Source: Lacticaseibacillus parakribbianus (GTDB lineage: Bacteria; Bacillota; Bacilli; Lactobacillales; Lactobacillaceae). Taken from it: a stretch of DNA of 64,000 nucleotides. Positions 18,101-25,845 of the stretch are shown piece by piece. The stretch spans positions 186,001 through 250,000 of the forward strand of contig NZ_JANQBA010000002.1 in NCBI RefSeq assembly GCF_025490915.1. Direction: 5' to 3'. How positions within the stretch are numbered: the first letter of the stretch is position 1; each line of letters begins with the position of its first letter. The notes under the pieces are model-generated. The model had not been told where the DNA came from, did not search any database, and saw only the letters and a program-made list of their open reading frames with translations. Position numbers and translations under genes: made by a program.

Positions 18101-18231
18101 TCGCGGCCAAGGCGGTTGGCCTGACCCGCCTGGATGAAACACCGCTTCAGGCGCTGACCCCGGCGGCAGACGGCAGCGTGACGCTGACCGCCACGCCGTA
18201 CCAGGTTTTGACCATCGCCTTCACGCTTTAA
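15121..18231 (+). CDS. Alpha-mannosidase, glycoside hydrolase family 38
   Basis: 1036 residues from the ATG at 15121 after GCGAGGAGGACAAA; an upstream in-frame start at 15082 lacks a site. GH38 enzymes release alpha-linked mannose from the non-reducing end using a zinc ion. An N-terminal domain of about 240 residues is followed by the catalytic domain. It shows the zinc-binding GQTHIDVAWLW (about 256-266), STPQVHDF and EADGGTWVEPDTN, and the nucleophile Asp369 in LWLPDVFGYS; the middle helical and C-terminal beta domains follow. No signal peptide, so it is cytoplasmic and acts on imported oligosaccharides. It is a single-gene unit with its own promoter and terminators. Confidence 0.93.
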   Translation: MPYQGNDSIEIFNARKARQQLRLLGAARYTGFTDLSGLRMWHDTRADHRTVPTEAEADWQDAAIGTQWEGRDQYFWLQFPLHLDPTTAERAVVRLDLGRTGDGYNDGYEGLAYINGERYQAVDTNHEELFLDPAEFGGDNVVSVLMWSGLEGGGPKKIQYYAIKTAAVGPERKPIRDAYTYLWNIIDLIPELADDEPLKYDYVRLVRNTFKRFFWATADTAAITAACTAALAEIHAFTKAHAGQKLGFDVAAIGQTHIDVAWLWRYRHTAEKATRSFTTALRLLKEFPEFKFFYSTPQVHDFIEQRAPELFAQIKDYAKDGRWEADGGTWVEPDTNLPSGESLTRQFLYGSTYFNDKLNAKQTVLWLPDVFGYSYALPQIMKGFGINHFVTSKISWNDTNRAPHDTFVWRGLDGSEVLTYFLTTTEVTYDYSKPEMFKYTYNGEITPRVILQSYRAYKDKQLNHRIMMPYGFGDGGGGATREMVENIRVINELPGMPRIHNERVDDFFDTLEDQVAQNGEQYPVWAGELYLEYHRGTYTSQAFVKRANRKLEFALKNLELARTTQRVFDGVAYPKADLNRTWEILMKTQFHDVLPGSAIQETYEDVHADVATMTQTITDLTPAGGTALTLTNPSGTLATGEAVIKEPREGRFALADGTPLTAIRQAQGYRLINVPLAPLASAQLSFTPATLSSQALAGDSIESAHYLVAWNAAGQLTRVFDKDNQREVLLPGHVGNRLTIYEDRPMNFDNWNIDEDYVAKSVDLTAASIQSVRQDAATVVTFTYRFDRSTVTQKLILADDSRRIDFDTVADWHEQELLLRTAFDLNIRTDFATYDIQYGNLRRPINQNTSWDTARFEVVGHKWADLSQPDYGVALLNDCKYGYAALDQTLSLSLIKAGTYPDTTADQGEHRFTYSLFAHAGDFAQGEVEQQAMLLNAPLAVSQTDAKLPQLFTLSEAADVEVDAIKLAEDQTRVILRLHEFTGVDTTLTVTPHFAAKAVGLTRLDETPLQALTPAADGSVTLTATPYQVLTIAFTL

Positions 18232-18236
18232 CCACA

Positions 18237-18265
18237 GGTGGTTGCGGCTGACAGCCACAACCACC
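18237..18265 (+). terminator. Hairpin after the alpha-mannosidase gene
   Basis: GGTGGTTG pairs with CAACCACC six bases after the stop codon; there is no T-tract, so it may act with the next hairpin. Confidence 0.5.
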
Positions 18266-18324
18266 GGCCATCACACCGCAAAAGCGACCACTCCCCCGGC
18301 CGCCTTCGCGGTGCGAGGGTCGCC

Positions 18325-18369
18325 AAAAAGGCTCAACTCCTGCAACTTGCAAGAGCTGAGCCTTTTTTT
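18325..18369. terminator. Bidirectional rho-independent terminator
   Basis: AAAAAGGCTCA...CTC pairs with GAG...TGAGCCTTTTTTT, giving T-tracts in both directions between the convergent mannosidase and ABC exporter units. Confidence 0.85.
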
Positions 18370-18409
18370 GTCCTCGTCACGCAACATCGTGGTGAAAGTG
18401 AACGCGACC

Positions 18410-19483
18410 TCACCGCCACCGCCTGCGGCTCACCAGCAGGGTCGCCACGCCGCCCAGCGCCGCGGCGGCCCCGAGCATCAGGACCAGCGCCTGGGGCAGC
18501 GGCAGCAGCACGCTTCCCCACTCGGCGGCCTCAAGCGGCGGCACGCTCAGCGTCAGGTCAATGGGGATGCTGATGTCCACGTAATTGGGCAGCCAGTACA
18601 GCGCCAGGTGCGAGAAGTTCGCGCTTTGAAACACCGTGGTCTGGCTGAGCAGCAGCACCGCCAACAGCACCGCCAACACGCTGGTGAACTTCGCCGTCAG
18701 ACACCGCACCAGCCCGGCCACCGCGCATAGCAGCGCCGTCCAGGCCGCAACCATCGCCAGATACGCGGCGAGCGCCTGCCACAGCGGGTAGGTGCCGGTG
18801 ATCCTGCTGGCCACCGGGTAGTTCAGGTGGCCGACCCCGCCGCGAGCCGCCAGGTAGGCGAACACGATGGCGTTGGCCGCCAAAAAGCTGCCGAAGGTCC
18901 ATAGAAAGCTCCAGGCCAGCCGCCGCCAGAAAATCCCGATTTTGGCGCGTGGCACCAAGGCGATCAGGTCCTCCTGCCGCGGCGTCAACGCGCTCAAGGC
19001 GTCGGCGATGCCAAAGGCCAGCACCACTAACAGCCACAACGTCTTGGGCCGCGGCAGCGCGTTCAAGGCCGGCTTGTGTGGCGCGTAGAAGGACACCATC
19101 GGAATGTGGCGCTTGACCAGCGCATCCAACACCGGATCGGCGCTGCCGCCCAGCTTGCGGTACTTGGCCAGCGCCAAAGTGTAGGCCCAAGTGTCGTTTT
19201 GGGCCGCGGCTTTTTGCAGCTGTCGGGCCGCCTTGAGCGAGTCCGTGGCGTTTTGCGTGATTGACGCACCCGGGTCGGCCTTAATCGTCTGCTTGAGATC
19301 CTTGATGGTCGTCGCCGTCACGCTGAAGGACAGCTCCCTGACCAGCGCCGCGTGGTTGGTTTTTTGGATGCTGACCGATTTTTGAACCAGCGGTACGGCC
19401 AGCAGCACGACCAAAAGCAGCGGCACCAGCCAAAGTTGCCAGCGGCGGCGCAAAAACCGCCCCTGAAACCGAAATTCTCCCAT
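18410..19483 (-). CDS. ABC exporter membrane protein (second permease)
   Basis: 357 residues from the ATG at 19483 after GAGGAGGACGGCA. One N-terminal membrane helix, then an ectodomain of about 130 residues, then about five further helices, the layout of ABC-2 type permeases. It shares this architecture with the preceding gene, so the two are probably a heterodimeric pair served by the ATPase at 20619-21311. The cargo is unknown; small exporters of this design in Firmicutes often move peptides or antimicrobials. Last gene of the three-gene operon, ending at a bidirectional terminator. Confidence 0.8.
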   Translation of the reverse strand: MGEFRFQGRFLRRRWQLWLVPLLLVVLLAVPLVQKSVSIQKTNHAALVRELSFSVTATTIKDLKQTIKADPGASITQNATDSLKAARQLQKAAAQNDTWAYTLALAKYRKLGGSADPVLDALVKRHIPMVSFYAPHKPALNALPRPKTLWLLVVLAFGIADALSALTPRQEDLIALVPRAKIGIFWRRLAWSFLWTFGSFLAANAIVFAYLAARGGVGHLNYPVASRITGTYPLWQALAAYLAMVAAWTALLCAVAGLVRCLTAKFTSVLAVLLAVLLLSQTTVFQSANFSHLALYWLPNYVDISIPIDLTLSVPPLEAAEWGSVLLPLPQALVLMLGAAAALGGVATLLVSRRRWR

Positions 19484-19494
19484 TGCCGTCCTCC

Positions 19495-20622
19495 TCACAG
19501 CCGCTGGCGGCGATTCGCCCAGCAGCCACCAAGCGCCACCAGCAACACGCCGCACCCGGCCATCAAGGCGGCGGCGGCCGGCAGCCGCAGCGGCAGCGCG
19601 TAGCCGCTCGCCGGCAAAATCACCCTGGGCAGATCCAGGTAGCTCATCGGCAGCCACCCGAGGCCGCTGGCACTGCCGACCAGCACCAGCGCAACCAGGG
19701 CCAAAAGCGACACCATCAGCTGCCGCGTGAGCAGCTGGATAACCGTGGCCAGCCCGACCGTCAGCAGAAAGGCCGCCACCAGCCAGCAAGTCGCCTGCAC
19801 AATGAACGCACCGGCTGACATCAGCGCCGCGTGGCTGCCGTCCGGTGAGTAAACCAGCGGGTACTGCCACCCGACCGTACCGGCCAGGAGAATCGAGCCG
19901 CCAAGCGCCGCGGCGACCGCCAACACGATCGCCACGCTGCCGTAGCCGCCGACCAACGCGGCCCGGCGCCAGTAAATCCCCCCTTTGGCGACCGGTGCCA
20001 GATCAAGCAGCGCCCTGGCGCCGCCGCGCTTGTCGGCTAGGATGAACAACCCGGCCCAAAAGCAAAACAGCACCGCAAACCAGCTGCTGGGGGTGTCGGT
20101 GGCCAGGCTCCGCGCTAGGCTCAACGCGCCGGGCAGCCGGCGTTCGCGGCTGTAGTACTGGGTGCGATGCGCCTTTTGGTTGGCGACAAGCTCCGTCACG
20201 CGCTTTTTTAGCGTCAGCACGTCCATGTCGGCGTGGCCGTGCCCGGCCGCGGCCTGGCGCAGGAAGTAGCGGTCCATCGTAAGCTCCGCTCGCACCAGCG
20301 CCGCGCGGTTGTCGTACTCGTCCAGCCGCACCATGCGGTTCAACGCGTCGGTCGCATCCACCGCGCTTTCCATCTGCTTGACGCTGGGATTGGTCAAAAC
20401 CGGCCGCGGCTTGGGCTGCTGGCGCCAGGTGTTCAGCACCTCGCCGTAGCGGTAGCGTAGCGAATACATCGCGGAAAACTCCGGCATGTTGCTCATCGTC
20501 GTGGTTTCACGCACCCGCTGGAAGTTGCCCCACAAAAGCATCACCAACAGGCAAAACGGCAGCACCCACCAGGCGCGGCCGCGAAACACGCGCCAGCAGG
20601 CGAAGCGCCACCCCGCCGTCAC
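19495..20622 (-). CDS. ABC exporter membrane protein (first permease)
   Basis: 375 residues. I prefer the GTG at 20622, which overlaps the ATPase stop as GTGA and is 7 nt after AGGAGG; a TTG at 20625 is the alternative. One N-terminal helix, a hydrophilic region of about 140 residues with many charged helices, then about five membrane segments. It probably pairs with the permease starting 11 bp downstream. Cargo unknown. Confidence 0.8.
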   Translation of the reverse strand: MTAGWRFACWRVFRGRAWWVLPFCLLVMLLWGNFQRVRETTTMSNMPEFSAMYSLRYRYGEVLNTWRQQPKPRPVLTNPSVKQMESAVDATDALNRMVRLDEYDNRAALVRAELTMDRYFLRQAAAGHGHADMDVLTLKKRVTELVANQKAHRTQYYSRERRLPGALSLARSLATDTPSSWFAVLFCFWAGLFILADKRGGARALLDLAPVAKGGIYWRRAALVGGYGSVAIVLAVAAALGGSILLAGTVGWQYPLVYSPDGSHAALMSAGAFIVQATCWLVAAFLLTVGLATVIQLLTRQLMVSLLALVALVLVGSASGLGWLPMSYLDLPRVILPASGYALPLRLPAAAALMAGCGVLLVALGGCWANRRQRL

Positions 20623-21311
20623 CAATCCGCCTCCTGAACGCCGTACAGCGCGTCGTAGGTGGCGTCCAGGTCGATGCTCGCGGCGTCGAACACCTGCAAG
20701 CGCGTATCCTTGAGGAAAAACACGCGGTCGGCCATCGCCGTCACGTTGCCCAGCTGGTGCGACGACATGATGATGCCCTTGCCGCGCTGTTTGAGCTTGG
20801 TAAAAATTTGCGTGAACAGGCGAATGCTGGTCGGATCCAGCCCGTTGAGCGGCTCGTCGAACAGCAAGTAGCGGGCATCGGCGATCATGTACAGCCCCAA
20901 AAGCACGTGCTGGCGCATCCCCAACGACATCCGGCCGACGCGCTTATCCGCGTAGGCCGTCATGTGCAAGGCGCTGAGCACCGCGTCGATGCCGACGTCT
21001 GAGTTCCAGGCGGCCTTCACATAGGCGAAGTGCTCCCGGGCCGTCAGGGTGGGCAATAACCCCTGTCCGTCCTCAAGGAAGAACAGGCCGTGCAAAAACG
21101 CGCGGCGCTGACGCCTGGCATCGGCGCCGTCCAGGGTCACCGTGCCGGCCTGAGGCGTCAAAAGCCCGGTCAGGTTGCGCAGCAGGGTGCTTTTGCCCGT
21201 GCCGTTGGGCGCCACCAACCCGACGATTTCGCCGGGGGCGAGCTCAAAGCCGATGTCGGTCAAAACGGGATGGTGCCGAAAGCCGAAGCGTAAATTCTCG
21301 CAGGTCAGCAT
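20619..21311 (-). CDS. ABC transporter ATP-binding protein
   Basis: 230 residues; RBS AGGAGCAGTGAGAAA. Walker A is APNGTGKST (34-42), Walker B is YLLFDEP and the switch histidine is in SSHQLG. The signature motif is atypical: MSLGMRQ in place of LSGGQ, as in many ABC-2 type exporters of Firmicutes. It energises the two permeases downstream, with which it forms an operon. Cytoplasmic face of the membrane. No immunity or biosynthesis gene is adjacent that would reveal the cargo. Confidence 0.9.
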   Translation of the reverse strand: MLTCENLRFGFRHHPVLTDIGFELAPGEIVGLVAPNGTGKSTLLRNLTGLLTPQAGTVTLDGADARRQRRAFLHGLFFLEDGQGLLPTLTAREHFAYVKAAWNSDVGIDAVLSALHMTAYADKRVGRMSLGMRQHVLLGLYMIADARYLLFDEPLNGLDPTSIRLFTQIFTKLKQRGKGIIMSSHQLGNVTAMADRVFFLKDTRLQVFDAASIDLDATYDALYGVQEADW

Positions 21312-21364
21312 TTTCTCACTGCTCCTTCATTTTTACTCATTAAGGATCCAAACCGCGAACGCTT

Positions 21365-21829
21365 TCATCCCATCGTTCGGTGCGGTCGGGCGACGTCCTT
21401 GGCCACCAGCTGCTGCCAAAAAACGCCGACCGCCATCATGCCCCAGGCCATGTAGAATCGCGCCATCAGGTTCTCGCTGTAAGGCGGCAGCAGCGGCACC
21501 GCGGCCGCCACCGCGATCACGAGCCCCGCGTAGGCGCGAACCGGCATCCCCTTACTATTATGAAAAATCCAGATTCCCACTCCCACCCCGGCGAGCAAAA
21601 GCAGCCACATCCAGGGTGCATGAAGCGCGGTCAAATTGCCCTGCAGCCGGTTGAGTCCCCAAGTCGTGTAGTTGGCGTGTCGCGCCCGGTACGCCGGGTC
21701 GTTGGTCGCCGCCAGCCGGTAGAAGTGAAGCTTGAAAAACAGCAGCGTTCCCGCGACATACACCAGCGCATAGGCCGCCGCCAAGTACCGGTGAACGACG
21801 TAACGCCGCCACGTCGAATCGTGCCTCAT
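21365..21829 (-). CDS. Small multi-pass membrane protein
   Basis: 154 residues with about four hydrophobic segments. Conserved-looking elements are FYRLAAT, WGLNRLQGNL and PLLPPYSENLMAR. A second gene in this window, at 27512-27994, has the same segments in the same order (YYRLEAS, WGLSRFHGNL, PLMPPYTENLVAR), so the two are paralogs. I do not recognise the family. It sits downstream of nothing obvious; the ABC exporter operon begins 54 bp further along the same strand and could be co-transcribed with it. Confidence 0.7.
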   Translation of the reverse strand: MRHDSTWRRYVVHRYLAAAYALVYVAGTLLFFKLHFYRLAATNDPAYRARHANYTTWGLNRLQGNLTALHAPWMWLLLLAGVGVGIWIFHNSKGMPVRAYAGLVIAVAAAVPLLPPYSENLMARFYMAWGMMAVGVFWQQLVAKDVARPHRTMG

Positions 21830-22189
21830 TGCATCTCCCCCTCGTGGTATGATTGGGTTAAGAATAGCAGGACGCTCAGCGAAATGCCAGCGTTCTCACA
21901 GATTTAATCCAAAAATGAAGCGCTTTCTTCTATTAAATAGGTGCAATCCCCAAAGACCACTTGCGCATTGTTTTGGACCGCTCGCGCAGGAATTCTTCCG
22001 TACCCCGGACTCAAGGTGTGTAATAGACCATGCAGGCAGGAACTCAACGACTGATTGAGTACAATTGCTTCGGTCTCTGCTAGACTAAGCATTGAACAGG
22101 CGCCGCCCTGCGACTTGCGGCCGCCTCTGAGCCACCCCCTCTCTCTTGGCTCAGCGGTGACCGCAAATCGCAGACCGCGCCGCCGCACT
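21830..22189. other. Spacer without recognised gene
   Basis: Between the small membrane gene and the repeat region I see no credible reading frame, RNA gene or clear terminator. Open frames here have no binding sites and no domain-like sequence. Confidence 0.5.
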
Positions 22190-22214
22190 CGATTCGCGCC
22201 GCGCCGTTCTTTCT

Positions 22215-22547
22215 ATACAGAATCACCCCAAGCCCCAGCGCTAGGCTACCCGCCCCGCTAAGTTCGCGCCGCTTTGCCCTCTCACCAAACGGGCGCCGCG
22301 CCGCAACGCGGGGGCGGCTAGCTACGCCGCGGCCCTCGAGCCAAGTCCAGGCCCAAGCGCCACGGCTCGGCTACCTGTCCCGCTAAACCCGCGCTTTTCC
22401 GCCCTCTCACCAAACGGGCTACGCCGAGCATCGCCGGCGCGTCTAGCTTGGGCGGGGCATTGGGCCAGGTTCGGGCCCATTGTCCCGCCCCGCGCTAGCC
22501 GGTCGGCTAAACGCTCGGCTCCGCCCTCTCACGAAAGGAGGCTCGCC
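22215..22547. repeat. Intergenic imperfect tandem repeats upstream of the LytTR gene
   Basis: Two imperfect units about 127 bp apart share GCTACCCGCCCCGCTAA / GCTACCTGTCCCGCTAA and the block GCCCTCTCACCAAACGGGC (22274 and 22401). A third partial block, GCCCTCTCACGAAAGGAGG, leads into the ribosome binding site of the LytTR gene. The GCTACC-CCCGCTAA core is the reverse complement of the repeat after thrB at 5770-5922. Confidence 0.75.
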
Positions 22548-22994
22548 ATGAAAATCCAATTTGTTCCGGATCCCGCCGCAACGGACGTCACCGTGGTCAT
22601 CCACGGGCGACCCGACGACCCGGCCGTGGCGCGTCTCCAGGAGCTGCTGGCGCCGCAACCCGCGACCATCGCCTGCTACAAGCGCGGCACCGAGTACTAC
22701 CTGCCGCTTGAACAGGTGTTGTTTATCGAAACCGAATCAAGACAGCTGCAGATTCACACCACCGACGAGATTTACACCAGCAAAAAAACGCTGCGCGAGA
22801 CCCTGGACGCGCTGCCGCACAGCTTCCTGCAGGTCGCCAAGTCGACGGTGGTGAACCTGACGCAGGTCGCCGCGGTCAACCGCTCGATTTCCAACTGCGA
22901 GGTGTCGTTTCACCGCTCGCACAAGCAGGTCTTCGCCTCCCGCCGCAACGCCAAGCAACTGTTAGAACGCCTAGATGAAATGAGGAATGCGTGA
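22548..22994 (+). CDS. LytTR-domain transcriptional regulator
   Basis: 148 residues; RBS AAAGGAGGCTCGCC. The N-terminal 40 residues are short and not a receiver domain. Residues about 45-145 form the LytTR DNA-binding domain, with KRGTEYYLPLEQVLFIETESRQL and a late FLQVAKSTVVNLTQVAAVNRS, the family core. Stand-alone LytTR proteins of this size are common in lactobacilli, often next to a membrane protein that controls them. The stop overlaps the start of the next gene (TGATG), so the LiaF-like protein is the obvious partner. It may bind the repeat region just upstream. Confidence 0.88.
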   Translation: MKIQFVPDPAATDVTVVIHGRPDDPAVARLQELLAPQPATIACYKRGTEYYLPLEQVLFIETESRQLQIHTTDEIYTSKKTLRETLDALPHSFLQVAKSTVVNLTQVAAVNRSISNCEVSFHRSHKQVFASRRNAKQLLERLDEMRNA

Positions 22995-23743
22995 TGAACG
23001 TGAAAACCAGTTTGAGCCGCCTGTTTTGGGGCCTGTTCTTCCTGACCAGCGCCGGGGTCCTAGTCGCCAGCAAAATGGGCTGGCTGAGCTTTTCCATCGG
23101 TTTTTGGCCGTGGCTGTTGAGCCTGATCTTGGGCGCCGCCGCCTTGAAGGGCCTCTTCGATCTCTCCGCCCCGGTGGTCGTGTTCGCCCTGGCCTTTCTC
23201 GGCATGGTCTGGGCCAAGCCGCTGGGCATTGAGCCGCTGGTGCCATGGACGCTTCTGGGTGGCGCCACGCTGCTCAGCATCGGGCTGTCCTTGATCCTGG
23301 CGCCGCTGCACAAAAAGCACCACCCGAGCTTCACTTTCGTCTCCAAGGGCGGCCGCAAAATCGAAATCGGCGACGACCACCGCTTCACCGACAGCACCAC
23401 CACCACGCACGACGACCAAGTCGACGTCAACGTTCGCATGGGCAGCGCGGTGCGGTACATCCAATCCGATCACTTCGAACACGCCAGCATCCGCGTCTCC
23501 ATGGGCGACGCCAAGGTTTACTTCGACGAGGCCAAGATCACGGCCGACCAGGCGACCATCGACATTCAGGGCTCCATGGGCGACGTCAGCCTGTACGTGC
23601 CGCGCGACTGGCGCATCGAATCCCACCTCAACGCCTTCATCGGCGACCTGGAGGAAAAGGGCGTGACGCCGACCGGCACCGGCCCGACGGTTTACCTGAC
23701 CGGCGACTTCAAAATCGGCGACGTCACGATCCATTACATCTAA
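22994..23743 (+). CDS. LiaF-like membrane protein
   Basis: 249 residues from the ATG at 22994, which overlaps the LytTR stop; an in-frame GTG three bases earlier is less well spaced. About four membrane helices fill residues 8-105. A C-terminal soluble domain of about 130 residues is rich in short beta repeats (VNVRMGSAVRYI, IRVSMGDAKVYF, IDIQGSMGDVSLYVP), as in LiaF/DUF2154 proteins that sense or respond to cell-envelope stress. Inference: it modulates the LytTR regulator. A terminator follows. Confidence 0.82.
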   Translation: MNVKTSLSRLFWGLFFLTSAGVLVASKMGWLSFSIGFWPWLLSLILGAAALKGLFDLSAPVVVFALAFLGMVWAKPLGIEPLVPWTLLGGATLLSIGLSLILAPLHKKHHPSFTFVSKGGRKIEIGDDHRFTDSTTTTHDDQVDVNVRMGSAVRYIQSDHFEHASIRVSMGDAKVYFDEAKITADQATIDIQGSMGDVSLYVPRDWRIESHLNAFIGDLEEKGVTPTGTGPTVYLTGDFKIGDVTIHYI

Positions 23744-23754
23744 TTAAAAGTAAG

Positions 23755-23789
23755 GACACACCTCACTTGGGGTGGGGTGTGTTTTTTTT
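23755..23789 (+). terminator. Terminator of the LytTR operon
   Basis: ACACACC pairs with GGGTGTGT and is followed by a run of Ts. Confidence 0.8.
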
Positions 23790-23818
23790 ACCCAAAAATC
23801 GCACCTCAGGAGGCAATC

Positions 23819-25345
23819 ATGCGCAAGTTATCTGCACAAACCATCAAGATTCTGATCATCCGCTTCGCCGGCACCTTCGGCTCAGGCATGTTGTCGTTCG
23901 CCATCGGCCTGTACATCCTGCAACGCACCGGCTCGGCGCTGGGCATGGGCATCAGCCTGATCACCGGACCCTTGGTATCGCTGTGCCTGACGCCGGTGCT
24001 TGGCTACATCGTCGACACCAAGAACCACCGCGCGATCATGGTATTGGCGCAGCTGGGGACCACCCTGGGGCTGATCGCCTTCGCCGCCGCCTTCGCCCTG
24101 TGGCCGGCCGCCTACTACCAGGAGCTGATCGCCCTGATCGTGCTGCTGCAGATCACCGACAGCTTCCTGAGCACCACCCTGACCGCCAGCCTGGTGCAGC
24201 TTTTCGCCAAAACGGAACTGCAAAGCGTCAACTCGCTGAACCAGTCGCTGCAGTCCCTGGCCAGCTTCCTGGCCCCGGTGATCGGCGCGTTGGTCTACAC
24301 GCTGGTGGCCATCGGCAGCTTCGCCTTGATCGAGGTCGGCTTCGAGCTGATCGCCTTGGTCGGCATCCTGACGCTGAACTTCCACGCGGTGCCAGCCGCT
24401 GCCAGCGAAGCGGCGGCCGAGTCAATGACCGCCGCCGCAACCGGCAAAGCGCCGGCCGAACCGACCGCCGAACCAGCGGCGACCGGGGAACCGACCGCCG
24501 CCACCGCCACCGCAGCCGACGCTGAGGGCGCCACGGCCAACACGGCCGACGCAGCCGTGACGATTGAGGCGGCAACGGCCCCCGCTGCGGCCACCACCGC
24601 CGCGGCCGCAGAAGCGGCGTCTGAGGCCGCCTCCGAACCAGCCGCCACCACCGCCAAGCCCAGCCTCTGGCGCAACTTCGCCGAAGGGTTTCACTTTCTG
24701 CTCGACCGGCCGATTTTCCTGCTGTTGACGGCGACCGGCGCCGCCATCAACTTCTTCTTCGCCGCCCTCAACGTCGGGCTGCCTTACGTCCTGGTCCACA
24801 CGCTGCACCTGTCCAACACCCAGTACGGCTGGACCGACTCGGCCTTTGCCGTCGGGATGTTTCTCGGTGGCCTGCTGCTGTCGCAGATCACGCTGCGCCA
24901 CCACCCGATTGACGTGTCCTACGCCTTCTTGCTCGGCCTGTCGCTTCTGATGGGCGTCCTCGGGCTGCCAACTTTGACCGGCTGGGGCAACGGCGTCAAC
25001 ACCGGATTTTACCTCGTGCTGAACGCGCTTCAGGGCATTTTGCTGGTGTTCGTCAACACGCCGCTCAGCACCTACATGCAGCAGCTGATTCCCGCCAACA
25101 TGCAGGGCCGCGTGTTCTCGCTGCAATCCGCGTTGTCGATGATGCTGATGCCGCTGGGGACGCTGCTTTACGGCGTGTTGTTCGACCACGTCGCCGCCTT
25201 TTGGCTGATGACCGGCACCGGCGTCATCCTGATTGCGCTGGTGCTGGCCGCGATGGCCGCGATGCGCAAGTTCCACCTGCTGGCCGGGCTGCCGACGTTC
25301 GCGCCGGACGCGGCCGAGGCACCGGCGGCCAGCGAGGAAGGCTGA
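23819..25345 (+). CDS. MFS transporter with alanine-rich central loop
   Basis: 508 residues from the ATG at 23819 after CTCAGGAGGCAATC. Twelve helices of the Mef-like efflux type, with GYIVDTKNHRAIM between helices 2 and 3. The loop between the two halves (about residues 192-280) is expanded into a low-complexity stretch of Ala, Thr, Glu and Pro, while related proteins have a short loop. Its coding DNA is repetitive (GCC/ACC/GAA codons). The transport core looks intact, so the loop is probably a tolerated cytoplasmic insertion. Substrate unknown. Confidence 0.85.
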   Translation: MRKLSAQTIKILIIRFAGTFGSGMLSFAIGLYILQRTGSALGMGISLITGPLVSLCLTPVLGYIVDTKNHRAIMVLAQLGTTLGLIAFAAAFALWPAAYYQELIALIVLLQITDSFLSTTLTASLVQLFAKTELQSVNSLNQSLQSLASFLAPVIGALVYTLVAIGSFALIEVGFELIALVGILTLNFHAVPAAASEAAAESMTAAATGKAPAEPTAEPAATGEPTAATATAADAEGATANTADAAVTIEAATAPAAATTAAAAEAASEAASEPAATTAKPSLWRNFAEGFHFLLDRPIFLLLTATGAAINFFFAALNVGLPYVLVHTLHLSNTQYGWTDSAFAVGMFLGGLLLSQITLRHHPIDVSYAFLLGLSLLMGVLGLPTLTGWGNGVNTGFYLVLNALQGILLVFVNTPLSTYMQQLIPANMQGRVFSLQSALSMMLMPLGTLLYGVLFDHVAAFWLMTGTGVILIALVLAAMAAMRKFHLLAGLPTFAPDAAEAPAASEEG

Positions 25346-25401
25346 GCCAGCAGACTCCGAACGACTATCCCTTGCCTTTGACAACGTCACCTCACCAGCT
25401 T

Positions 25402-25430
25402 GTCACCGTTTACGAAGCGGTGACTTTTTT
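25402..25430 (+). terminator. Terminator of the MFS gene
   Basis: GTCACCG pairs with CGGTGAC, followed by six Ts. Confidence 0.85.
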
Positions 25431-25512
25431 GGTTTTAGGAAATGCTCCGATCCCGGCGCTATGCGATTCTGGCCCTTGTATTTTCACGTCTGCAACTCGC
25501 CGTCGATTCTCG

Positions 25513-25541
25513 TTGGCGGCACGGCCGGATGCGCTTACACT
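25513..25541 (+). promoter_or_regulatory. Promoter of the small secreted peptide gene
   Basis: TTGGCG and TACACT with exactly 17-nt spacing, 48 bp upstream of the peptide start codon. Confidence 0.55.
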
Positions 25542-25589
25542 AATCTTGTTGAGGGCCTCGACAAAACAATCAAGGGAAAACATATTGCC

Positions 25590-25736
25590 ATGAAACTTAA
25601 ACTTATCGCCTTAGTTGCCACCATCGCCATCGGTTTCGCTGCGTCTGCGGTTGCGCCAGTCAGCGCCAGCACCCAGGAAGTTCAGCCATTCTACGATCAG
25701 CTCTGGGCTGCCTACCACAATGGCGGTGGCAACTGA
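25590..25736 (+). CDS. Small secreted peptide precursor (48 residues)
   Basis: The ATG at 25590 opens a 48-residue product. A lysine-containing start, then a hydrophobic stretch, then APVSAS gives a convincing Sec signal peptide with probable cleavage after about residue 26. The predicted mature peptide is about 22 residues, ending in QLWAAYHNGGGN. It has its own promoter, but the ribosome binding site (AAGGG, 13 nt away) is poor. An insertion sequence begins 27 bp after the stop, so the original 3' context may be lost. It could be a signalling or bacteriocin-like peptide, or the remnant of a longer gene; I cannot decide. Confidence 0.5.
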   Translation: MKLKLIALVATIAIGFAASAVAPVSASTQEVQPFYDQLWAAYHNGGGN

Positions 25737-25845
25737 TTGCCAGTTACTGCGACGCCAAAAAAGAGTCGTTCAAAGTGCAATAATCCCTTTGTGGTTGTCA
25801 GATGAAATACTATAATTCATCTGGCAATCACGGAGGGATTTTTGT

